From positions 62,001 to 126,000 of the forward strand of contig JAIYDN010000018.1 in the NCBI GenBank assembly GCA_027487485.1: a stretch of DNA of 64,000 nt. Reading direction: 5' to 3'. Made by a program: the position numbers and the translations under genes. This document shows positions 55,269-63,834 of this stretch, piece by piece (position 1 is the first letter of the stretch; each line of letters opens with the position of its first letter). The stretch comes from Planctomycetaceae bacterium (GTDB lineage Bacteria > Planctomycetota > Planctomycetia > Pirellulales > Pirellulaceae). A model generated the notes under the pieces. That model did no database searches, was not told the DNA's origin, and worked only from the letters and a program-made list of their open reading frames with translations.

Positions 55269-56057
55269 TCAAGATTGATTCTGCCAAATCACGCCGCGAT
55301 CGTAGCTTCCGAATGTGCCTGCGTAAAAACTGTACTTCAATATAGGTTTCATCTCATACACATACGCAATGTTGTTCATCAAGGATAACGCAATCGACTG
55401 AGGCGGTTCGGTTACTCCCGCTCCAAGCAAGATGTGAATGTGATTGCTGAGCAACCCGATTCGCGATAGTCGCCAAGACTTCTTCTTCGCCGATGCAACA
55501 ATGATCTGGCGAACGCGACTAAGCCGATCTTCGCTTACATCATGCCAGCCTTCCGCATTCTCGAATACCATCTGTAGCGAGTTCAAATACTGACCATAAG
55601 TGCCAATCATCGGTTTCGAAAGATCTATCGAAGCATCGCAAAATTGCATCCCTGCGATCCTAGATTGCACATTTTGGGCCGCCATAGGATGCTTCTCGGT
55701 TTGACCCGCTACATATTGATCAAGAACCGTTGACTTCGCGTCACCCACGCTCGAAATGTAGTAGTTCCGACGAAACGCGCTTGGAATTTGATCGCGGAGG
55801 AGATACTGCAATCGTCCTTTGACGCTCTGCACGATATCCGATGGAGACGACTGCGGCTTCGTACTAGCTAGAAACTGAACCGTATTGTCCGATCGATTTT
55901 CGGCAGACAAAAGGCGAACTCCATCGGCTTCGGTCGCGACCGATAACGCATTGAACCAAATTTCTTTGGAAGGCAATGCCGCTTTTCCGAATAGCGATAG
56001 AGACCAATTCAATTGATATGCACTGTTGGTGTTCTCGGCTGTGTAGAGCGGTTGCAC
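55269..56057 (-). CDS. IS200/RAYT-like transposase-family protein
   Basis: 262 residues from a GTG at 56057. The protein looks like two tandem Y1/HUH-transposase-type modules. The first (QLNWSLSLFGK ... STKPQSSPSDIVQSVKGRLQ ... TVLDQYVAGQ) keeps the helix with the candidate catalytic Tyr in DQYVAGQ but its HUH motif is degraded (TVQF). The second (SWRLSRIGLLSNHIHILLG) has an intact HIH. IS200-like/RAYT enzymes nick and join single-stranded DNA at hairpins. The gene is surrounded on both sides by REP-like hairpins in both orientations, a genomic context that matches REP-associated tyrosine transposases. A decayed copy of its 5' end lies at 57899-58043. Confidence 0.75.
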   Translation of the reverse strand: MQPLYTAENTNSAYQLNWSLSLFGKAALPSKEIWFNALSVATEADGVRLLSAENRSDNTVQFLASTKPQSSPSDIVQSVKGRLQYLLRDQIPSAFRRNYYISSVGDAKSTVLDQYVAGQTEKHPMAAQNVQSRIAGMQFCDASIDLSKPMIGTYGQYLNSLQMVFENAEGWHDVSEDRLSRVRQIIVASAKKKSWRLSRIGLLSNHIHILLGAGVTEPPQSIALSLMNNIAYVYEMKPILKYSFYAGTFGSYDRGVIWQNQS

Positions 56058-56290
56058 GATTCGAGTTCGAATGATGGACAGATGAATCGCTGATTCCGCC
56101 GGGATAAACCCGAACGAAGATCGAGCATGCGGTTTATCGCTTTATTGTAGCGTTCAGTTGTTCGCTCCGCCGAGGCAAGCTCGACGGAAGCGGGTGCGTG
56201 ACCGATGGGATGCGGGCGAACAGGGCAGAGATTAGCACACCAAACCTGTTGCGAAGCTTGGGCACCTAGCCCAGCTTCGCATTGTTCATG
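56058..56290. repeat. Region upstream of the transposase gene with REP-like elements
   Basis: Positions 56058-56193 are closely matched by 58044-58180 upstream of the transposase pseudogene, including a REP-like hairpin (56152-56193). At 56234-56280 is a copy of the AGCACACCAAACC family followed by a near-perfect hairpin GCGAAGCTTGGGC / GCCCAGCTTCGC. Confidence 0.85.
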
Positions 56291-57706
56291 CTAATTCTTC
56301 GAAGCCTTGAGCTCGTCTTTTACTTTTTGCCGATTTACGAAGATTCCTGGTGCTTGAACCGCTGTCGCGAGCACTCTTTTTGCATCTTCGCTTTTGCCTC
56401 GATGCTTCAGTAGTTCCGCAATGTAGAAGGCCGTTTGAGGCGAAACGCTTGTTTGCCGTGCCAGTTCGCCAAGCATCCGATCGGCTGTGTCAACCGAGCC
56501 CAGCTTGAACTGAATCCATGCCGCAGTCGCAACCGTTGTCTCCACTTGCGGAGCACGCCTTAAATTGGTCTCGCTAATCTGAGCTGCTCGGGCTCGTTTT
56601 CCTTCGTCAGGTTGTTCTACCAAAACCAAAGCGAGCTGATCCGCGGCTTCAATGTCGTCTGGATTTGCTTGGTGAAGTGAAGAGAACACGGTTTCCGCCT
56701 CTTGCAAGTTACCCAAGAATCTCGCCGTAAGGCCTCGAAGGAATTTGATATCGCGAAGATTGTTATCCTCTTCCTTCAGCGAGTCAAAGACATTCGCGAT
56801 CTCTTCAGGTCGATCGTGCAACAACAGCCATCTCGCATACTCGATCCAATTGGCAACGGACGAATCCGAGGCTTTCAAGCCCGATTGAAACCAGGTTTCA
56901 CTTTCTTGCCAAGCTGGTCCTTGAGCAAGTTGCAGCGCCAACGCAAGCTCTGGTTGCGGAAGCTTGTTATCCAGTTTCTTGGCTTCTGACAGACTCTTGA
57001 TGGCTGCCGCAACATCCCCCTGAGCGATTCGAATACGACTCAAGGCCACCAGCGGAAATGCGGCTTTCGGATCCCGTTGCATACACTGCTTGTACAGTTC
57101 GATCGATCTAGTCCATTGCTGCCGACGTTCCGCGGTTTCCGCGAGCAATTGGAGCAATCGTGTCTCGAAGGATTCCTTTCGAGATTCCGGAACGGGCTTC
57201 GTCGCAACAAGTAATTTCGCTTGCTGAAGCTGGATCCAAGCATCCGTCCATCGACCTGACCGTAATGCAATCTCCCCAAATGTCATATACGCAAGAGGGT
57301 CTTGCCCATTCGTTCGGACGTACACCTCCAACAGTGCAATCGCATCCGGAAAGCGACCGGCATCCATTAAAACCCAGGCCGTTAATATCTCTTTGGAAGG
57401 TAAGTCCGTCGAGTTCTTGATCGCTTCGGTCAGTAAACGCTCGAACTCATTCGGATTCCCTGCGCGATAGGCTGCTACAGCTTCCGTCAAAGATGCGCCC
57501 GCGAGCATCTCTAATGTCATGCCCATGATCGGCGCCTGAGTGACCGGAGTATCGGAAACGGGCTGATTGGTAGCCTGTGGCGTCTGCGTGGCCGGTGACG
57601 GCGTGGTCGGCGGTTGCGTCGCGTCCTGTCCAAAAATCGAACCCTGGACGGGAGCAAGTCCGACGAACAATAGTATGGCGACGCGTGACCAGTTCCAACG
57701 AATCAT
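56291..57706 (-). CDS. Secreted TPR-repeat protein
   Basis: 471 residues from the ATG at 57706 (MIRWNWSRVAILLFVGLA), which is the only candidate giving a normal signal peptide; the frame runs on to 57793 without similarity. A Pro/Thr/Gln-rich linker at about 30-65 is followed by at least six tetratricopeptide-like helical pairs with the W-x-x-A-I-x-x-Y/L spacing (for example RRQQWTRSIELYKQCMQRDP and GDVAAAIKSLSEAKKL). Such proteins act as scaffolds in the periplasm or on the cell surface. No enzymatic domain is present, and no partner is suggested by the neighbours. Confidence 0.82.
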   Translation of the reverse strand: MIRWNWSRVAILLFVGLAPVQGSIFGQDATQPPTTPSPATQTPQATNQPVSDTPVTQAPIMGMTLEMLAGASLTEAVAAYRAGNPNEFERLLTEAIKNSTDLPSKEILTAWVLMDAGRFPDAIALLEVYVRTNGQDPLAYMTFGEIALRSGRWTDAWIQLQQAKLLVATKPVPESRKESFETRLLQLLAETAERRQQWTRSIELYKQCMQRDPKAAFPLVALSRIRIAQGDVAAAIKSLSEAKKLDNKLPQPELALALQLAQGPAWQESETWFQSGLKASDSSVANWIEYARWLLLHDRPEEIANVFDSLKEEDNNLRDIKFLRGLTARFLGNLQEAETVFSSLHQANPDDIEAADQLALVLVEQPDEGKRARAAQISETNLRRAPQVETTVATAAWIQFKLGSVDTADRMLGELARQTSVSPQTAFYIAELLKHRGKSEDAKRVLATAVQAPGIFVNRQKVKDELKASKN

Positions 57707-58276
57707 TCGAAATTCACTTCTATGTAGGAATCCATCGAACCAAAAGATGCACTCTAGGCAGTCAAGCGTCTTATCATATCCCAAAAGTAACAAATCGCTA
57801 CCGAATGTGCCGCAGATCTGGTGGGCGAGATTTCGCTCCGGCTGATGGACGGCACATGAAATGTGCCTGCTATCTTAATTTTTGCCAGGTCAATTTACGG
57901 CGAACTCCATCGGCTTCGATCGCAAGCGATAACGCATGGAACCAAATTTTTCAGGAAGGCAATGCAGTTTTTCCGAAAAGCGATAACGACCAATTCAATT
58001 GATTGGCGCTTGGCGAGTCCTCAACTGCATAGCGCAGTTGCATGATTCGAATTCGAATGATGGGGGGATGAATCGCTGATTCCGCCGGGATAAACCCGAA
58101 CGGAGATCTGGGATGCGGCTTATCGCTTTATTGTAGCTTTCAGTTGTGCGCTCCGCCGAGACAAGCTCGACGGAAGCGGCTGGAAGCTTGACGGAAACGA
58201 GAGGGAAGCGAGTGCCAACCCGTGTAAGATTGCTAGGGAAACCGTTGGAGCCCCCCTACCCTGCTTGCTGCGACTG
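57707..58276. other. Spacer holding the transposase pseudogene and a REP-like hairpin
   Basis: Besides the pseudogene at 57899-58043, it contains the matched upstream segment (58044-58180) with a REP-like hairpin at 58138-58179, and a C-rich tract near 58251. No intact gene. Confidence 0.8.
57899..58043 (-). pseudogene. Truncated copy of the RAYT-like transposase start
   Basis: Read from an ATG at 58043, the minus strand gives MQLRYAVEDSPSANQLNWSL and then SLFGKTALPS, stop, KIWFHALSLAIEADGVR. This aligns residue by residue with the first 48 or so residues of the intact transposase (MQPLYTAENTNSAYQLNWSL...). A TGA replaces a codon in the middle, and similarity stops after EADGVR, so the copy is broken and truncated. 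Its upstream 137 bases, including a REP-like hairpin, match those of the intact gene. Confidence 0.93.
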
Positions 58277-59830
58277 CTATTTTCTGAGCTTGTTCAGAGT
58301 GTAATAAGCATTCGAGTGAAGTAGCTTCTCACCCTCTTTGGAGCGAACGCCAACGGCATGTAGCTCGTGGATGTGCCCAACTCGCAACCCGTCTACTTCT
58401 AACTCTACCGACATACCATCCGCCGAAACATTGGATGATCGTATAGTCCCCTTCCCTGCGTCCACTTCGGGACTTCCATATTGCTCGCGGTAAATATAGG
58501 TAAAGGTATCCAAGGTGTAGCTGCTTGGGTCAGAGGCGATTTTCGCATCAACGCTTTTGGTAAAGCTGAGCACAAACCCCTTAGGAGTCAGTCGCATGGT
58601 CTTGATTTCAAACGGCATCTTTCCCGTCCAATCGAGCCGCTCCACGGCAAAATCCTTCGGCCCTCGCGAACCCCATCCTCGATTCGTTCCACCGACAAAC
58701 AAGCTGCCGGATGGTCCCATCTCTACTCCTACTACCCCCGATTGAAACCCAGCTCGAAAGGGGAAACAAGCACCTTGATAAAGACCATCCACGATTTCCA
58801 GATCCACACGCATGATCGTGCTATGAGTTTGGTCACCGATAAAAAGCTGGTCTTCAAATGGCCCGAACTTTCCATGGGTCGTGTCGCAGGCGATTCCGCT
58901 CGCAGATTGCCCCATCTTTTCGTAGGGAAATAGAACAGCGGGTGGTATGAAATCGGGGTTCTTTTCGACCTCCGTTGCAATCCGACTATTGTTTTTAGGC
59001 TGCACTGGCTTGACCCCGCGAAACTCTTCGGCCTGCTTGGTCCATTCGTTTCCTCCTGGGTGTCCAACGAATCGGCCAGGTACCAATTGCTTGAGACTGC
59101 AGGTACCATTCCATGGCCCTTGATTGTCGGTATAGAACGTGTCCCCCTGCGAGTTAAAAGCGATGCCTCCGGGAGATCGCAGTCCATACGTCGTCGGAAT
59201 CGTCTTCCCATCAGGAGTAACCCGCATGCACCAACCTCGGAAGGGAACTTCACTTCCAAAGGAGCCGGTCAAGCAAAGTGCAACCCATAGATTTCCCTGT
59301 CGATCGAACTTCGATCCGAAAGCATATTCGTGGTAGTCCCCATTGATCTCCCATCCATCACCTACCACTTCAAAATCATCTGCTACACCATCGCCATCGC
59401 GGTCTCTTAATCTTGAGACGTCGCTGCGCTGAGTCACATAAAGCCAGCCATCTCGCTCAGCCAATCCAAGCGGCTCGTGCAATCCATGAGCGAATCGAGA
59501 AAACTGCGATGCGGTTACTTTCTCTGCAAGAGGATCCTTGATCATCCACACTTCGCCGCGACGTGTCGCGACAGCCATTCGACCGTCCGACATGATCTGA
59601 AATGCACCCGCCTCTAAAACTTCTTTTTCAGGGATGTCAAACGTCGTAATGCCATAGAAATCGCTTTCCTTTGCATCTTGTCCAACAGCGAAACCACTGC
59701 ATGCTAGGGCCAAAATCAAACTCAAGCTCGCCCATCGCATGCACTTTCGACAACGCAATCCACGAAAAAAATTTAACATAGGAGACTTCGCTGATAGAGA
59801 TTCTTGAGACTTAGGAGATCTGGTTACCAT
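58277..59830 (-). CDS. Secreted sorbosone/glucose dehydrogenase-like beta-propeller protein
   Basis: 517 residues; the first ATG (59830) overlaps the end of the upstream gene by 7 bases, and a later ATG (MLNFFRGLRC) would give a shorter N-terminus. A hydrophobic signal-like segment MRWASLSLILALACSGFAVG follows. The rest has the repeated blades of a PQQ-dependent sugar dehydrogenase-like or NHL-type propeller (EVLEAGAFQIMSDGRMAVAT, RDGDGVADDFEVVGDGWE, LRSPGGIAFNSQGDTFYTDN) as found in PVC proteins, but no haem site. It probably works with the cytochrome protein encoded just upstream in sugar oxidation. Confidence 0.83.
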   Translation of the reverse strand: MVTRSPKSQESLSAKSPMLNFFRGLRCRKCMRWASLSLILALACSGFAVGQDAKESDFYGITTFDIPEKEVLEAGAFQIMSDGRMAVATRRGEVWMIKDPLAEKVTASQFSRFAHGLHEPLGLAERDGWLYVTQRSDVSRLRDRDGDGVADDFEVVGDGWEINGDYHEYAFGSKFDRQGNLWVALCLTGSFGSEVPFRGWCMRVTPDGKTIPTTYGLRSPGGIAFNSQGDTFYTDNQGPWNGTCSLKQLVPGRFVGHPGGNEWTKQAEEFRGVKPVQPKNNSRIATEVEKNPDFIPPAVLFPYEKMGQSASGIACDTTHGKFGPFEDQLFIGDQTHSTIMRVDLEIVDGLYQGACFPFRAGFQSGVVGVEMGPSGSLFVGGTNRGWGSRGPKDFAVERLDWTGKMPFEIKTMRLTPKGFVLSFTKSVDAKIASDPSSYTLDTFTYIYREQYGSPEVDAGKGTIRSSNVSADGMSVELEVDGLRVGHIHELHAVGVRSKEGEKLLHSNAYYTLNKLRK

Positions 59831-62800
59831 TGGATTGTTTCGACGATTTCAACGCGACCTGAAACGGGAAGAGTTCCCCGGAGCTCCTGTCGGTCTCCTA
59901 TTTGGGAAATGTCGAACTTCAACCCTTCCACTTTCAATTTCGCAGTTCCCTCCAAATAAAACTCGTTCTCGGAAACCTTCGTCAACTTGCCGCTCGCAAT
60001 TCGGCAGACAAATCCATCCGCACCTGGATCGATCTCCAGGTTCAATTTTCGAACGAACCCAGATCCAACACCATTCGATGTGGTTGGAATCAGTGTATCG
60101 GTCACTTGAATATTCGAGGAACGATAACGGAACGTTGGCTGTCCTTGATCGTCAAGTTGGTAGCCTTGGAATCGGAAGCCCAATTCGCGAGCTTGTTCTT
60201 TAGGCCATGTCGCTTGAACCGAATCGAGCTTCGCGATCAAAGACCCAGCATCCATCTTGAGAATATCGTCGCCAAGCGGACCTTGGAAACCAGGACCACG
60301 TCCGACCCAATGTTTGCTCGCATCGATGAAGTCATCCTTCCATAAAAGGACCAAGTTCATGTTGCCAGCGTCCCAAGCAAGATTCACTTTTTCTGGATAG
60401 CCGACCGCAATTCCGCGTGGTCCAAGGCCTTCAATAAAATTCCGATAGATGACAGGCCGATCCTTAGGAGCCAAGACAATCGCTTCCGCGTCGATCCCGC
60501 TGGGTGGACGACCATCTGTACCTTGGGCCAAATACAGCCACATCGCTTCAATTTGCTTGTCGGCATCACCATCAAAAACGGATGTCAGGGTCGACTTGCC
60601 ATCGGTAAAGCTAACAGGCATCCGTGTCCCTGGCCGATACAACGTGGGCGCTAAAAGATAACGATGAAACCAATCGGGCCTCAGACGCTCGCTCATACGA
60701 GCCAAATCAATGGCCTGCAAACCTGGTGCCCCTTTACCCCCATAGATATGGCATTTAACACAGGACAATCCATCGCTTCCGACTAACTTCCGCCCAGCGT
60801 TTTGCATCGCTTTGAGTTCATCGGCGTTCCATGCATGAGGTTGTGTTTTTGGTTCGGCATGGTATTGATCCAGCTCCACCAATTGGTTTCGAATCTCTTG
60901 AGCAAACTCCCTTCCAAAGGCGGGCATTCGGGTCACCATGTAAGGTCGGTCTTTTGCCCCGTCTGAAATGATTTCCTCGATTGCCTTCGCTTGCAACTTA
61001 TCACCCACACCCGTTAAGGGCGGTGGCACTCGTCCTTCATTTCCCATTTCGGGAGTTCGCGTCGTGAAGAAGCGATCGCGAAGCAGTTCCGGGCCGCCGA
61101 GAGTTCCACGGCTGTGGCAGGTATAACAGTTCTTGCTAGCCAGCGTAAAATGCAACTGCTTCGAGGAGTCCAACGAAACGTCCAGCGACTTCAAAGCAGT
61201 TCGAATCGCTGACTTTTGTTGGAAAGAAAGATCGTATTGAGGAGCGTTCGGCGGCACCTTTTCCGAAAGGCATCCTGCGGCGCCATTCATGGAGGAGTTC
61301 AGCTTCGGAGCCTTCAATAGACTCGCGATCAAGTTGCCTCCCACCTTTAGCTCGTGGCAGTTTGCGCACGCGGATTGGGTGAACAGCAGTTTTCCTTGAG
61401 ACACTAATTTCGAATCCGGGCGATACGTCGAGGGGATCAATTCCTTGCCCATATCACCCTGGGGATCGGCAGTGACCAACATGGCGATCGGAGTTCTACC
61501 TTCACCAGGAGCCTCCATATCCAGAAAAAGGTCTTCTCCGCCACCACCTTCGAAGTAGTCGATCCGAACTTTGTGGACGCCAGGACTTAATCTCTTTGAT
61601 CCGGATCGCTCGACTACTGGGTGCACGCCATCCACTTCCACCACCATTTGATCGTCAATCCAAAGGCGACTTCCATCGTCAGAAGAAAGATGGAATTGGT
61701 ATTCCCCATCCACTCCAATCGGCAAGTAAGCTTCGAATTGGATCGCGAAATTGTCACTTCGACCTGCGATACTCAGATCGAGTCCGGTGGTTGAGCCCGT
61801 CTTTACTGGTTGAAGCGATTCAAACTTGGGGAGCTTTTTCCATGAGCCATGAAAGACTTTGGCGGTGAATTGCGCGGCACCCGCTCCAGTGATCGCATCA
61901 CCCAAAAGATAACAAGCGATATCACGAGCCTCGGTAAATGAATTGACCAATTTGGGCATGTTCCCGTCAGGACGTATAGCGTGAGGATTTGCCAAGAACT
62001 TCGCTAAGGAATCAAGCGTGTATTTCTTGTCGATACTGCCCAACGGAACAGAAATGCTACGAAGATCTACGTCGCTGTTGCGAGGAGCATGGCATCCGAC
62101 ACATCCGATCGAATGATAAAGCTCTTCTCCTCTCTTGGCAGCCGCCCCGTCCCCAGGTCGATCGATGAGATTTCCGGTCGAGGCGAGAAAACTAGCGATC
62201 GCCATGCCCCTGTCCTTCTTCTCGTCTTCATTGAGAGCATGAAAGACATTTGGCATAGCCGTACCCGGCTTCGTGTCATGCGCATCCATGGTTAACGCAA
62301 GTAGATGGTCGAACCGAATGCGAGATCCCACAGAGTCTAAAATCGGCCCTCGATGTGTGGTCAGCGATTTGTCCTCGCTGAGATGACACGCAGTACAACC
62401 TAACTGTGTCACTAGCAACCGACCTGCTAAGTTTTCGTCGGCATACAATCTTTCCAATCCGGGCAGCAGCGGTTTTCGAGCCTCTTGTTCTGCGTTTCGG
62501 GGTACCAGCCAGATGTTTCTGTACCGAATCGCATTGCCATGATCTTGCAAGTGAATTGGACCCGGGGCGCTTGACTCGTGCACTGGCGCTGCCGTTGTGA
62601 TCCCAGGAACAGCAACAGCGTTCTGCACCACCACGCCGTTAAGTCGCACGGTCATTTTCGCATCGCTCTTTTTCTTCCCAGAAGCGTCGAACCGAGCCGC
62701 ATCAAACTCCACATCATAGGTTTGCCAAGTCAAAGGAGGAAAGCACATATTGAGGTCGGGATCGCGCACCGAGTAAATGCCTCCCGTCTCATTGTTTTTG

Positions 62801-63405
62801 CCGGCCAATCCAAAGGAATCCAGAACCTGTGTCTCGTAGCGACCTTGATGGTATACACCGCTATTTCCTCTCCCCTGCCCTTCGCGTTTTGGCGCAAAGG
62901 GAGTTCGAAACTCGATATGTAAGCTGTAATCAGCAAAGCGTTCCTTGGTCGTTGCTCCTTGCATTAACAATCCGTCGGCAGTGCGACTTGCCCCTTGCTC
63001 CCATCGTTGATCCAGCGATTGCTGAGATCCATCAAAAAGGACAACAGCACCTTCAGGTGGTGGAGCATTTAAGGTAGGACTCATTCGCTCCGTTCGCATG
63101 AAATTTCGGCTTGCTACAATACTCTCAACGGTGTCGGAGTCTCCTTCAATCCGCTGAGGCTCGTTTCTGTCCCATCCAGCACCGGGCAGTCCCCCGGAGT
63201 AAATAACGATTTCAAAATCCCCGCTCCCTTGAGCGATTACTTGCATCCCAGCAGCCGTCGCGACGTATTCACCTTGAATCAAAAAATCGGGGTCCGACCG
63301 AGCAGTATCGGGCGAATCATGCTCCACATCCTTTTGTGCCCAAAGAACGGCCGAAAGTCCAGCAACCAACACCAGTGGCTTCAAGAGCGATATCAGAAGA
63401 TTCAT
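59824..63405 (-). CDS. Secreted multidomain DUF1080 / cytochrome c / PA14 protein
   Basis: 1193 residues with a signal peptide (MNLLISLLKPLVLVAGLSAV). In order: an N-terminal beta-rich part; a DUF1080 (3-keto-disaccharide hydrolase-like) domain about 110-300 with RGNSGVYHQGRYETQVLDS; c-type haem sites CTACH (about 336) and CVGCH (about 437); a PA14-like carbohydrate-binding domain about 548-635 (SSDDGSRLWIDDQMVVEVDG); then CANCH (about 682), CYTCH (about 760) and CVKCH (about 883); and a C-terminal beta domain. Five CxxCH sites make it a multihaem protein linking glycan binding or cleavage to electron transfer. The gene overlaps the following propeller gene by 7 bases. Confidence 0.88.
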   Translation of the reverse strand: MNLLISLLKPLVLVAGLSAVLWAQKDVEHDSPDTARSDPDFLIQGEYVATAAGMQVIAQGSGDFEIVIYSGGLPGAGWDRNEPQRIEGDSDTVESIVASRNFMRTERMSPTLNAPPPEGAVVLFDGSQQSLDQRWEQGASRTADGLLMQGATTKERFADYSLHIEFRTPFAPKREGQGRGNSGVYHQGRYETQVLDSFGLAGKNNETGGIYSVRDPDLNMCFPPLTWQTYDVEFDAARFDASGKKKSDAKMTVRLNGVVVQNAVAVPGITTAAPVHESSAPGPIHLQDHGNAIRYRNIWLVPRNAEQEARKPLLPGLERLYADENLAGRLLVTQLGCTACHLSEDKSLTTHRGPILDSVGSRIRFDHLLALTMDAHDTKPGTAMPNVFHALNEDEKKDRGMAIASFLASTGNLIDRPGDGAAAKRGEELYHSIGCVGCHAPRNSDVDLRSISVPLGSIDKKYTLDSLAKFLANPHAIRPDGNMPKLVNSFTEARDIACYLLGDAITGAGAAQFTAKVFHGSWKKLPKFESLQPVKTGSTTGLDLSIAGRSDNFAIQFEAYLPIGVDGEYQFHLSSDDGSRLWIDDQMVVEVDGVHPVVERSGSKRLSPGVHKVRIDYFEGGGGEDLFLDMEAPGEGRTPIAMLVTADPQGDMGKELIPSTYRPDSKLVSQGKLLFTQSACANCHELKVGGNLIASLLKAPKLNSSMNGAAGCLSEKVPPNAPQYDLSFQQKSAIRTALKSLDVSLDSSKQLHFTLASKNCYTCHSRGTLGGPELLRDRFFTTRTPEMGNEGRVPPPLTGVGDKLQAKAIEEIISDGAKDRPYMVTRMPAFGREFAQEIRNQLVELDQYHAEPKTQPHAWNADELKAMQNAGRKLVGSDGLSCVKCHIYGGKGAPGLQAIDLARMSERLRPDWFHRYLLAPTLYRPGTRMPVSFTDGKSTLTSVFDGDADKQIEAMWLYLAQGTDGRPPSGIDAEAIVLAPKDRPVIYRNFIEGLGPRGIAVGYPEKVNLAWDAGNMNLVLLWKDDFIDASKHWVGRGPGFQGPLGDDILKMDAGSLIAKLDSVQATWPKEQARELGFRFQGYQLDDQGQPTFRYRSSNIQVTDTLIPTTSNGVGSGFVRKLNLEIDPGADGFVCRIASGKLTKVSENEFYLEGTAKLKVEGLKFDISQIGDRQELRGTLPVSGRVEIVETIQW

Positions 63406-63834
63406 AGTTGTTCGGTACGAAACGAAATGCGGAAATCAAGCAGTGGGGTAATTATCCCCAAGAGTGTAGTTCATCGCTTGGCCCGAGTATAGAAAGACTC
63501 GCCAAAGCGATACACACTTTACCCTATCGTGGCAAGATTTCGTTGCTGCAGAAGCCGCTTTGGAATCCGTTGAGCTAGCATCAGCTTGAGAAACGCTAAG
63601 CTGGGCCTTGAGCCCTAGCGTCGCAATAGGTTTGGTGTGCTACCACCACCAAGCCCCAAGAAAGCCCCCGCGTTCAAGGGCCTTGTGCCCTACGAACGCA
63701 ACAGGTTTGGTCGGCTAAACGGGCTGTCTAGCACACCAAACCCGTTGCGACGTGTCGGGACGAGCCCGACCGTCGCGGTGGCGTGCATGCGGGGAACGTC
63801 GAGAAAGGTGCCAAGCACAAATGGCACGGTACCT
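63406..63834. repeat. Spacer with three copies of the AGCACACCAAACC hairpin family
   Basis: Copies lie at 63592-63641 and 63670-63716 (minus orientation) and 63730-63776 (plus orientation), each pairing the conserved TTGCGA-flanked box with a distinct hairpin. The first two are in opposite orientation to the third, so they face each other like paired BIMEs. No gene is supported in this spacer. Confidence 0.85.

Noticed and set aside
62860-62885. CCCCTGCCC tract in the DUF1080 gene as another repeat insertion
   Set aside because: The encoded GQGRGNSGVY is the natural family sequence of DUF1080 domains, so the base pattern is coincidental.
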